A stretch of 43,116 bases of DNA, from the NCBI GenBank assembly GCA_934309475.1, contig CAKRDK010000020.1, positions 1 through 43,116 of the forward strand, in the 5' to 3' direction. Positions 15,491-22,387 of this stretch are shown here, in pieces. Under the pieces are notes generated by a model. It was given only the letters and a program-made list of their open reading frames with translations, searched no databases and was not told where the DNA came from. This DNA is from an uncultured Roseburia sp. Lineage in GTDB: Bacteria > Bacillota > Clostridia > Lachnospirales > Lachnospiraceae. The translations under genes and the position numbers were made by a program. The first letter of the stretch is position 1; each line of letters opens with the position of its first letter.

Positions 15491-15910
15491 TTAAAACAAA
15501 TCTACACGTCCTGCAGCTTTCTGATTAATCACATAATAAGCTGCGTTCTCTTCCGGTTTTAAATAGACCTGCAGAGACTTGATGGAAGATGCACGATGCC
15601 CTGCCGCAACATACTCATCTGTCGCTTTACGAATGGCTTCCTCGACTACAGCTTCCTGTCCCTGGAACTGTATGAATACTTCTGGTTTTAATGGTTCTTT
15701 TGCAGCTTTCTTGGATGATGCTTTTTTCACTGCTGTCTTTGCTTTCGCCTTTACTGTTTCTTTCTTCTCTGACACAGCATTCTTTGCTGTCTCAGTTGCA
15801 TTTGCTGCCGCAGCTTTCACATCTTCAACCTTTACCCCTGTTGCCTTTTCGACTGCTGTAGCTGCTGCTTCTTTTGTTTCTTCAAGTTTTACTGCTGTCT
15901 TTTTCTGCAT
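15491..15910 (-). CDS. Small protein with histone-like Lys/Ala-rich N-terminus and a conserved C-terminal domain (DUF6465-like)
   Basis: 139 residues. Residues 1-75 are almost only Ala, Lys, Glu, Thr and Val (repeated KAAAANATETAKNA and KAKTAVKKASSKKA patterns) and resemble a histone H1-like or stalk sequence. Residues about 77-139 (PEVFIQFQGQEAVVEEAIRKATDEYVAAGHRASSIKSLQVYLKPEENAAYYVINQ) are a compact domain that resembles the clostridial DUF6465 family from memory; a profile search would settle it. Function unknown; the basic tail suggests contact with nucleic acid or polyanion, which is inference. GGGAGGGATTC precedes the ATG. It follows the HPr-like gene by 27 bp and is followed by a clear terminator. 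Confidence 0.75.
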   Translation of the reverse strand: MQKKTAVKLEETKEAAATAVEKATGVKVEDVKAAAANATETAKNAVSEKKETVKAKAKTAVKKASSKKAAKEPLKPEVFIQFQGQEAVVEEAIRKATDEYVAAGHRASSIKSLQVYLKPEENAAYYVINQKAAGRVDLF

Positions 15911-15937
15911 AAGAATCCCTCCCTAAAATCAAAAAAA

Positions 15938-16192
15938 TTACTCACACGCTAAAAACTTCTCCATTGCTACTAATGCTTCCTCTTCATCGTTTCCTTCTGC
16001 CACGATATCGACTTTCATTCCTTTTGAAGGATTAAATGCCATAATTCCCATAATACTCTTTGCATTAATCTTGCGATTATCACTTTCTAATGTAATGTCG
16101 CTGTCGAATCGACATGCAACCTGTACCAGTTCTGCAATTGGATTATTATGTCGCTCGGAAACATTTGATACGATAATTTCTTTCCTACTCAT
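15938..16192 (-). CDS. HPr-family phosphocarrier-like protein with an altered active site
   Basis: 84 residues from ATG 16190-16192, chosen for the GGAG upstream; an in-frame start at 16240 would add a tail foreign to the family. The numbering matches HPr exactly. His15 is kept, but the loop reads RHNNPIAELVQ instead of the usual xHARPAxxxVQ, so Arg17 is Asn. Ser46, the HprK target, is kept in KSIMGIM. In known HPr, His15 carries phosphate from enzyme I and Arg17 helps that chemistry, while Ser46-P signals carbon catabolite repression. This copy may therefore be a regulatory Crh-like form, which is inference. A strong promoter with a palindrome lies 160 bp upstream; the leader is long. Confidence 0.85.
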   Translation of the reverse strand: MSRKEIIVSNVSERHNNPIAELVQVACRFDSDITLESDNRKINAKSIMGIMAFNPSKGMKVDIVAEGNDEEEALVAMEKFLACE

Positions 16193-16340
16193 AGTTTCTC
16201 CACTTCCTCTTTTAAAAGTACAAATCAAAATATAACGCATCTACGCAGAATTTGCAATATGTTTCCATGAAAACTGTAAATCTTCACGAATGAAAGAGAA
16301 TACATTTTGAAATTTTATGCATTTTTCATTGTGTTTTTAC

Positions 16341-16358
16341 CTACAATTTCAATTGTAG
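16341..16358. promoter_or_regulatory. Palindrome over the -10 box of the HPr-like gene
   Basis: CTACAATT-TC-AATTGTAG is a perfect 8-bp inverted repeat covering the -10 hexamer. Its place would let a bound dimeric repressor block the promoter; no regulator can be named. Confidence 0.4.
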
Positions 16359-16379
16359 CACAAGTTTTTTCTGTGTCAA
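16352..16379 (-). promoter_or_regulatory. Sigma-A promoter of the HPr-like gene
   Basis: The perfect -35 box TTGACA (16374-16379) and -10 box TACAAT (16352-16357) are spaced 16 bp apart. It reads toward the HPr-like gene with a leader of about 150 nt. Confidence 0.75.
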
Positions 16380-16424
16380 TTCATTCTTCTGCTCAGACAG
16401 GCTAAAGTTTTCTCATCTGTCGGT

Positions 16425-18950
16425 CTATTGTGTCAGATATGCAAAAAATACATTTCCCGCGTTGGTAAACATCTCATTTGCATCATTTTGTCCTATCTTT
16501 GTAGTTACTCCAGTGTCCGGTGCATATACATAAACATTGCTTGCATCATAGCCGACAATCAGCACCGCCGTATTGCTTCCGGTCATCGCAAAGACCGGCG
16601 TTCCCTTGTTTACATAATATAACACTTCATCTACGGTACAACCGGACAAATCAAAGACGGTTGCGTCTTTCATTGTATTTTTCAATACTTCTTTTGGCGT
16701 GGTTCCTTCCTGAATCAGTGCACTGACGCTGATGTTAATGCCCTCTTTTTCCAGCATGGCATTGATACACTGCACAACACTTCCTGCAGTTGCATCCTCA
16801 TCTCCCACAAATATATCCGTAAACGGACTCTGGCTCGTCTTTCTCGCTCTTTTCCAGACATACTGCTGTTCATCCCCGATGACGACCCCCATCTGGCTGT
16901 TTGCCATCACAATCGCGTCCGTGATGCTGTCGGTTGTCAGCAATACTTTTCCCTTCGCATACACGTAATAGCGGTTCTGTTCTTCGGTGTCATTATCGAT
17001 ACTTAAAACGCGCTCATCCTCCACAATAATCTCTTTTGGAGTCAAAAGCTTCGGTGACTTTTCAGCGACCGCATCTGTGAGTGCAAGCTGCACCTGTGTC
17101 TGTTTCCCATCGGTCACAGTCGTTGCAACCGTCACGGTATCTGTGTCTTTTCCCTCACGGTTCATAATGGTATCCTGATCCGCTGCCACATATGCGGTTC
17201 CATTGAACTGAATCCGGTTCAGATAAATCGTGTAACCGCTTATATCCACACTCGAAATGTAATAGCCATCCTTCTGATAGGTTTTTAAAATATCATGGGA
17301 TTCCTCCGAGGTATCCATAATCTTGACCTGATTCATCGGGAACGTCTGATTTCCTGCTGCATCGACCGATACATCTGACTGGTTCGCCACTCCGTACACA
17401 AAATCTTCCTGCATAAAGCCAAGCGGTTTCACATACTGTGCCGCGGACTCCTCTATATCTGTCGTCTGCCCTGTCTTCAAATCCATAAGGTGGATTGCCG
17501 TGCTTGCATCGATATCTTCCACCCATGCCACATAGCGGTGCGATTCTGACACTGCATAACAGTCATCGGTCAGATTGCTCACCAGTTCCTTCATTTCGAG
17601 AGTCTGCAAATCTATCTGGTAAATGGTTCCGGACATCATGAGGAAGAATTTTCCTTCCTCGTTCTCATACATAATCTGTCCGAGTTCTTCCTTCATCACT
17701 TCATAAGACTGTGTCGCAGGAATAAAAAGCTCTTCTTCATTCGTATTCGCAATTCCATCATAGTGGTAGACACCGATTCCGACCTGTCCTTCATGCTCAC
17801 CACGGTTCATATAGCCATATACGATATAGTTGATACTTCCTGCCTCATCAATATCAATAATCCGGATATCATGCTCGCTGTAATTTTCTCTGGTATCAAT
17901 TCCTTCATATCCACGGAAACTGAATACCTGCGCAAGCTGGTTCGAACTCTCATTGTAGCACCAAAGTTCTCCCTCCTGCACAAAGCAGACAATATTTCCC
18001 GATTCATTTGACTTATATTCCACGTCCTCCGAACGGATTCCAAGCTGAATGTCATTGTCATAAAAACTGCTGTTCTCCCCACGGAAAATCTGCGACATGG
18101 TACGTTCAAAATTCAGCAGATACATGCGGCTCGACGTGTATCTGACACGATAATATTCCTCTACGTTATAGTATTCGCTCTCACCATTCTCATCGACCGA
18201 TGTCACTACATAATCTAACACAATCACATTGTAGGAGCTGTTAATCTCTTTGATGGAAGCAACCGGAGTCGTCAGGCGCTGTCCGTTAAAATCTCCCCAT
18301 GCCACCTGACTTAAGGAATTCCCCAGCGTAACATAGTGGAGGTTATTATCCTCCTCTGTCGTTGCATCCATATAGGTTGCAAGTGTTCCCGATGTCTCAT
18401 CCTGAAAGGTCTTCGCGGAGAAATCCTGCACAAAATCCACGCACTCTTTTACATAGCTGTCCACCGGTTCTATAATTCTGGTATAATAATGAATCGTCTT
18501 ATCCCCGCTTGTCAGCTCTAACTCAAACAGATATTCCTGTCCTTCTTCTAACAGGTTCTGAATCTCTAATTCAAGGGAAATGCTTCCGCTCTTCTGCTCA
18601 AAATCTGTTACACTTGCATCTGCTATCAAACGCTCCCCATTGAGGCTTCGAATCTCATATGAAATGGAATCCACATTTGTCTGGTAACACTGAATTGTAA
18701 CCGGGAGGATTCTGTCCTCACCGATTGGCGTAATGGTATCACGCATATATTTTGCCTGCATCTCTGCCGTGTAACCATGGAGTTCGTTAATCTCCACCCC
18801 ATTTTCATATAATGTAATGACAGGCAGCGTAGCCTCCGCCATCTCAGTTGTTAAATCTTCATTTGTTTTATTGGTAAATACCCCGGTAATCACTACCGTC
18901 AGTATAAAAACTATCGTTAAAACAAGTGCCTTTACTGCACCTTTTCTCAT
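16425..18950 (-). CDS. Membrane-anchored 841-residue extracytoplasmic protein with beta-propeller-like middle and C39-like, probably inactive, C-terminal domain
   Basis: One N-terminal hydrophobic segment (about residues 8-25) follows MRKG, so the rest probably faces outside. Residues about 45-150 look like a beta-sandwich (DSISYEIRSLNGERL...). Residues about 280-600 have repeated short beta blades (GEGKFF-like turns, IYQIDLQTLEMKEL, AIHLMDLKTGQTTDI), suggesting a propeller. The last 120 residues resemble a C39_2-type papain-like peptidase fold: AGSVVQCINAMLEKEGINI, VLYYVNKGTPVFAMTGSNTAVLIVGYDASNVYVYAPDTG. The catalytic Cys position appears to be Val, and the usual His before the VxVGYD strand is Asn/Thr, so it may be a pseudopeptidase that binds peptide. 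No obvious partner gene adjoins it. AAAGGAACCGG precedes the ATG. Confidence 0.7.
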   Translation of the reverse strand: MRKGAVKALVLTIVFILTVVITGVFTNKTNEDLTTEMAEATLPVITLYENGVEINELHGYTAEMQAKYMRDTITPIGEDRILPVTIQCYQTNVDSISYEIRSLNGERLIADASVTDFEQKSGSISLELEIQNLLEEGQEYLFELELTSGDKTIHYYTRIIEPVDSYVKECVDFVQDFSAKTFQDETSGTLATYMDATTEEDNNLHYVTLGNSLSQVAWGDFNGQRLTTPVASIKEINSSYNVIVLDYVVTSVDENGESEYYNVEEYYRVRYTSSRMYLLNFERTMSQIFRGENSSFYDNDIQLGIRSEDVEYKSNESGNIVCFVQEGELWCYNESSNQLAQVFSFRGYEGIDTRENYSEHDIRIIDIDEAGSINYIVYGYMNRGEHEGQVGIGVYHYDGIANTNEEELFIPATQSYEVMKEELGQIMYENEEGKFFLMMSGTIYQIDLQTLEMKELVSNLTDDCYAVSESHRYVAWVEDIDASTAIHLMDLKTGQTTDIEESAAQYVKPLGFMQEDFVYGVANQSDVSVDAAGNQTFPMNQVKIMDTSEESHDILKTYQKDGYYISSVDISGYTIYLNRIQFNGTAYVAADQDTIMNREGKDTDTVTVATTVTDGKQTQVQLALTDAVAEKSPKLLTPKEIIVEDERVLSIDNDTEEQNRYYVYAKGKVLLTTDSITDAIVMANSQMGVVIGDEQQYVWKRARKTSQSPFTDIFVGDEDATAGSVVQCINAMLEKEGINISVSALIQEGTTPKEVLKNTMKDATVFDLSGCTVDEVLYYVNKGTPVFAMTGSNTAVLIVGYDASNVYVYAPDTGVTTKIGQNDANEMFTNAGNVFFAYLTQ

Positions 18951-19005
18951 CTTTTCCGGTTCCTTTCAAAATCATTTCCTGTTGCATTTTAGCCTTACAT
19001 CCGTA

Positions 19006-19057
19006 CATACAAAATAGCTACCGCAAGGCGATAGCTATATTGTATGCATTTTTTTTT
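19006..19057. terminator. Strong hairpin with a T-tract on the plus strand
   Basis: CATACAAAATAGCTACCG (19006-19023) pairs with CGATAGCTATATTGTATG (19029-19046), 16 of 18 positions, followed on the plus strand by nine T (19049-19057). All flanking genes are on the minus strand, where the stem is slightly better (a G-U pair) but has no U-tract behind it. Confidence 0.45.
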
Positions 19058-19089
19058 GAAACTGCAACCACATTTTCATTGAAATTTAG

Positions 19090-19112
19090 AATTCTTAAGA
19101 AACTTAAGAATT
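19090..19112 (-). other. Perfect hairpin downstream of the proline-rich protein gene
   Basis: AATTCTTAAG and CTTAAGAATT (10-bp arms, 3-nt loop) lie 29 bp after the stop codon at 19142. There is no U-tract, but it could protect the 3' end of the transcript. Confidence 0.45.
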
Positions 19113-19141
19113 ATTTCATACTATTAGCAGCACATGCTGTG

Positions 19142-19669
19142 TTACCACCATCTTCTGCAACGTCTGTGTCTGCAGCGTCTCTTATACATTTCGTTATTGA
19201 GCATCACCCAAATGAGATCCCGCATATCATTTCCCGGTCTGCCCGGTGGCGGACCAAATGGTGGTGGTCCCGGTGGCGGGCCAAATGTCGGTGGTCCCGG
19301 TGGTGGGCCAAATGGTGGCGGTCCCGGCGGACGTCTCTGAATCTCTTCACTTTCAATCTGACTGTCCTTGACTTCTCCACCCTGGTTTGCTTTTTCATAA
19401 ATCTTATCCACAAGCCGTTCGAGCATCATCCGATCCGGATACTCGTCAAACATCAGGCTTCCTTCGTACTCCATCTTATCACATTCTTCTTCGATGATTT
19501 CCAAAATACTTTTTACACTTCTCGGATAGAGCTCTTTCATCCGCTCCATGTCTCTTTCATATTCCATTTCTGTCAAATAAAGATTCTGCATGGGATAGCT
19601 CATGTAAAATGGCATTTTGGGGATATCATACTGCTGCGTGGTAAAAAATCGTTCCTGACTGTAATCCAC
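19142..19669 (-). CDS. Proline-rich, coat-like protein with basic Cys/Arg/Trp tail
   Basis: 175 residues, GTG start (19667-19669) with AGGAG six bases upstream. Residues about 18-95 form an acidic helical domain (MSYPMQNLYLTEMEYERDMERMKELYPRSVKSILEIIEEECDKMEYEGSLMFDEYPDRMMLERLVDKIYE). Residues about 113-147 are three Gly/Pro/Phe repeats (GPPPFGPPP type). The end is RDLIWVMLNNEMYKRRCRHRRCRRWW. I do not recognise a named family. The composition (Gly-Pro repeats, Cys/Arg tail) is that of spore coat or surface proteins, and a sigma-K-like promoter is present, so a sporulation role is a reasonable guess. It follows the GH31 gene by 65 bp. Confidence 0.75.
   Translation of the reverse strand: MDYSQERFFTTQQYDIPKMPFYMSYPMQNLYLTEMEYERDMERMKELYPRSVKSILEIIEEECDKMEYEGSLMFDEYPDRMMLERLVDKIYEKANQGGEVKDSQIESEEIQRRPPGPPPFGPPPGPPTFGPPPGPPPFGPPPGRPGNDMRDLIWVMLNNEMYKRRCRHRRCRRWW
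19245..19325. repeat. 27-bp tandem repeat, three copies
   Basis: Units 19245-19271, 19272-19298 and 19299-19325 (GGTGGCGGrCCAAATG followed by GTGGTGGTCCC-like) encode the 9-residue Gly/Pro/Phe repeat of the proline-rich protein. Differences are few, so recent expansion or contraction is plausible. Confidence 0.85.
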
Positions 19670-19695
19670 AAGCTGCTCCTATCCTTCCATCTCTA

Positions 19696-19722
19696 TAAGA
19701 TATGCAGGTGTGATATTTTGGT
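19696..19722 (-). promoter_or_regulatory. Possible sigma-K/sigma-E type sporulation promoter
   Basis: The minus strand reads AC, 16 bp, CATATCTTA, which fits the late mother-cell pattern AC-N16-CATAnnnTA. It lies about 27 bp upstream of the GTG start of the proline-rich protein. The pattern is short and could occur by chance. Confidence 0.35.
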
Positions 19723-19734
19723 AGATTGTACGCC

Positions 19735-22002
19735 CTACAGTTCCTCCACTTTATCGCTTCCGGCTTTTTTAATATATATCTTTTTGTAGTTGTAATAACC
19801 GTCATGTTTTACGGCAGAAGTTACCGCTCCGTTGTCATTCCGGAATTCATAGAGCTGATAAGCCCCATCGCGGTACGCGTAATCCTCTCCGTTGTCGCGA
19901 TAGTGGATGTAAGTTCCCTCTCCCGGATATACTTCTAACGTAAGAGTATCATAGGCTCCCTCCGCCGTGCTCTGACGCACCTCATAAGTCGGAATCACAC
20001 TTCCCGCTTTCACAAACATCGGGCATACAGCAAGCGGTGCATCCACCATATAATAGGCTCCACCCTCATATGCCTTTTGTGTGCCGAATTCATACCAGGT
20101 ACCTTCCGGCAGATAAACCATCTTTTTCGTTGCGCCCTGTTCTAATACCGGTGCGACAAGAATCTGTTCTCCGAATAAAAATTCTCCATTCAGATTCCAG
20201 ACTTCCGGGTCATTCTCATAATGAAGCACAAGCGGTCTCATGATTGGCATTCCGGTCTGCTCCGTCTGGTAAAAAAGATCGTACAGATACGGTAACAGGC
20301 GGTAACGCAGTGACACATAGTTCCGGTAGATATCCACCGTCTCATCGTCAAACTGCCATGGCTCCTGATAGGTACTTCCCTTGGAAGAATGATTGCGGAA
20401 CAGTGGTGAAAAGCATCCCACCTGTACCCAGCGGCACATCAGCTCCTTCGTACAGTCTGCTCCGAAACCGCCCACATCCGTTCCGGCAAAAGCAAAACCA
20501 CTCATTCCAAGATTGCAGAGCTGCGGCACTGCCATCTGTAAATGCGCCCAGAGACTCTGGTTGTCTCCGGTCCAGACCGTCGAATATTTCTGCGTTCCGG
20601 CATAGCAGGCTCTTGTGATAACAAACGGACGCTTTCCGTCATATTTTTGCAAGCCCTCAAATGTCGCTTTTGACATCAGGTGGCCGTATACATTATGCAT
20701 TGCGGCATGGTTCGTCAGCTTTTCTTCCTCATGGAACACAACATCTTTCGGAAGCTCGCCATGGAAACTTGCAGGCTCATTCATATCATTCCAGACACCC
20801 GCCACGCCAAGGTTCGTCAGATACTCCTGATTGTCTGACCACCACGCTCTTGTCTGCGGATTGCCGAAGTCCGGATAAACGGAATCGCCCGGCCATACGG
20901 CATTGACATAGACTTCCCCTTCCGGCGTTTTTGCAAAATAATCATGGGCAATGCCCTCATCATATTTTGCATAACCTTCCTCTAATTTTACGCCCGGATC
21001 AATGATGGTCACGATATGGTACCCCTTTTCCTTCATCTCCTGAATCAGATCACCCGGCTTTCCAAATGTCTTTTCATTCCAGGTAAATACCTTGTAGGCA
21101 TCCATATAATCAATGTCAAAATGAATCACATCGCACGGAATCGCAAGCTTTCGGTAATTCTCTGCAATTTCACGGATATCGTCCGCACACTCATAGCCCC
21201 AGCGGCTCTGCTGATGCCCTAGTGTCCAAAACTGTGGCAACGGTGTTCTTCCGGTCAGGTAGGTATAGTTTTTAACTACATCTGTCATATGCTCACCGGC
21301 AATAAAATAATAATCTAAATTTCCGTCGTCTGCGCCATAGAAAAAATAGGCCTCATTTTCTTTTCCAAGGTTTACATAAGATTTGTATGTGTTGTCAAAG
21401 AAAAGTCCGTACACGGCATCTTTTTTTCTTGTAATCAGAAACGGAATCGACTTGTACAGTGCCTTGAAACTGTCTGTGTGCGCCTGTGGTACATCGGAAT
21501 TCCAGTTCTCGTACTCGTAATCCCTCTTATTTAAAAAGCCCGTCTTATCGCCGAGTCCGTAAAAAGATTCGTCTCCATCCATCTTCTTTACAACCTGCAC
21601 CGGATAGTCAAAATCCGTGGCATCCGGCACTTCATGGCCTTCCGCCTTCAAAAATGCGATGAAATTTTCACTAATCTGGGATTTGAAGATTCGTTTTCCA
21701 CGATAGTCCTCACAGAGCGGTGTCCCGTCTTTTTTGTAAAAATCAATATAGCCCTCATCATAAATACAGGCTCTTACCGCATCGGTCTCAATCGACCAGC
21801 AGTCTTTTTCTTCTGTCACCAGAAATGCTGTCTCTGTTGCTTTGTCCCCTTCGATTGCCCTCGAAATGTGCTCCTGTCCGCTCAACTGCGCATAGACACG
21901 GATAATCTCCGGTGTCAGTACCGATACTTTCATGCTGCCCTGCTCAAACCGACAGGTCACTTCGTTTTTCACTGCCTCATAAGATACACGTGTTCCTAAC
22001 AT
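19735..22002 (-). CDS. Alpha-glucosidase, glycoside hydrolase family 31
   Basis: 755 residues, no signal peptide, so cytoplasmic. Hydrolyses alpha-linked glucosides (or xylosides) from the non-reducing end. The catalytic nucleophile Asp lies in GVWNDMNEPASFHG (about residue 400) and the acid/base in WTGDNQSLW (about 477). FWTLGHQQSRWGYECADDI and CDVIHFDIDYMD are standard GH31 stretches, followed by a beta-sandwich C-terminus ending VEEL. The WNDMNEP form is usual for alpha-glucosidases, while xylosidases often differ there. AGAAGGCAG precedes the ATG. The 78-residue protein gene lies 22 bp upstream on the same strand and may share its transcript. Confidence 0.95.
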   Translation of the reverse strand: MLGTRVSYEAVKNEVTCRFEQGSMKVSVLTPEIIRVYAQLSGQEHISRAIEGDKATETAFLVTEEKDCWSIETDAVRACIYDEGYIDFYKKDGTPLCEDYRGKRIFKSQISENFIAFLKAEGHEVPDATDFDYPVQVVKKMDGDESFYGLGDKTGFLNKRDYEYENWNSDVPQAHTDSFKALYKSIPFLITRKKDAVYGLFFDNTYKSYVNLGKENEAYFFYGADDGNLDYYFIAGEHMTDVVKNYTYLTGRTPLPQFWTLGHQQSRWGYECADDIREIAENYRKLAIPCDVIHFDIDYMDAYKVFTWNEKTFGKPGDLIQEMKEKGYHIVTIIDPGVKLEEGYAKYDEGIAHDYFAKTPEGEVYVNAVWPGDSVYPDFGNPQTRAWWSDNQEYLTNLGVAGVWNDMNEPASFHGELPKDVVFHEEEKLTNHAAMHNVYGHLMSKATFEGLQKYDGKRPFVITRACYAGTQKYSTVWTGDNQSLWAHLQMAVPQLCNLGMSGFAFAGTDVGGFGADCTKELMCRWVQVGCFSPLFRNHSSKGSTYQEPWQFDDETVDIYRNYVSLRYRLLPYLYDLFYQTEQTGMPIMRPLVLHYENDPEVWNLNGEFLFGEQILVAPVLEQGATKKMVYLPEGTWYEFGTQKAYEGGAYYMVDAPLAVCPMFVKAGSVIPTYEVRQSTAEGAYDTLTLEVYPGEGTYIHYRDNGEDYAYRDGAYQLYEFRNDNGAVTSAVKHDGYYNYKKIYIKKAGSDKVEEL

Positions 22003-22024
22003 CTGCCTTCTCCATCCTTTCTGA

Positions 22025-22261
22025 CTACTGTTGTTTTGCTAACTGCTGTAACTCCTGCAACAACTCCAAGTCTGACTGTTTTACCTTTATATTAGAAGTA
22101 ATCGTCTCACACCCCGGCTTTGTGACACTGATTTCAATGATTGTGTCCTCCACAATTCCAGTTCCGAATGCAGCTTTCAAAAAAGCCAGAAACTTCGGAT
22201 GATTTGCATTAAATTTATTCTTTGCACTCATTAATTTCATAATTGCTCCCGGATTCATCAT
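22025..22261 (-). CDS. Small conserved-looking protein of unknown function (78 residues)
   Basis: The sequence MMNPGAIMKLMSAKNKFNANHPKFLAFLKAAFG is an N-terminal amphipathic part. A small beta/helix domain follows (TIIEISVTKPGCETITSNIKVKQSDLELLQELQQLAKQQ). No family was recognised. The upstream ATG at 22274-22276 contains the AGGA of the apparent Shine-Dalgarno site (ATGAGGAACGATGAT), so the start was placed at the later ATG (22259-22261). It sits between cobA/hemD and the GH31 gene. Confidence 0.7.
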   Translation of the reverse strand: MMNPGAIMKLMSAKNKFNANHPKFLAFLKAAFGTGIVEDTIIEISVTKPGCETITSNIKVKQSDLELLQELQQLAKQQ

Positions 22262-22298
22262 ATCATCGTTCCTCATTCTTTCGTTTCATTCTTAAATC

Positions 22299-22322
22299 AG
22301 GACTGGTAACGTTACCAGTCCT
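22299..22322. promoter_or_regulatory. Perfect 24-bp palindrome between cobA/hemD and the 78-residue protein gene
   Basis: AGGACTGGTAAC is followed directly by its reverse complement. As RNA it folds into a stem of about 10 bp with an ACGT loop. The T-rich stretch is on the plus side only (TTCTTATTTTATC), so an operator or processing site is as likely as a terminator. Confidence 0.5.
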
Positions 22323-22387
22323 TCTTATTTTATCATATGTTTTCCGTATGGTACAGACATAATGTTGGCTGGAAAGCAGACCTCATA

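Noticed and set aside
19245..19325. Possible CRISPR-like repeat array
   Set aside because: Direct 27-bp units without spacers, in frame, encoding Gly/Pro/Phe repeats.
19404..19412. Single perfect DnaA box
   Set aside because: Isolated, inside a coding sequence (encodes Val-Asp-Lys), as expected by chance; the same applies to 40549-40557 in the histidine kinase gene.
18926..19789. 287-codon plus-strand frame
   Set aside because: Antisense to the proline-rich gene; its Trp/Arg-rich middle is simply the repeat read in the other direction.
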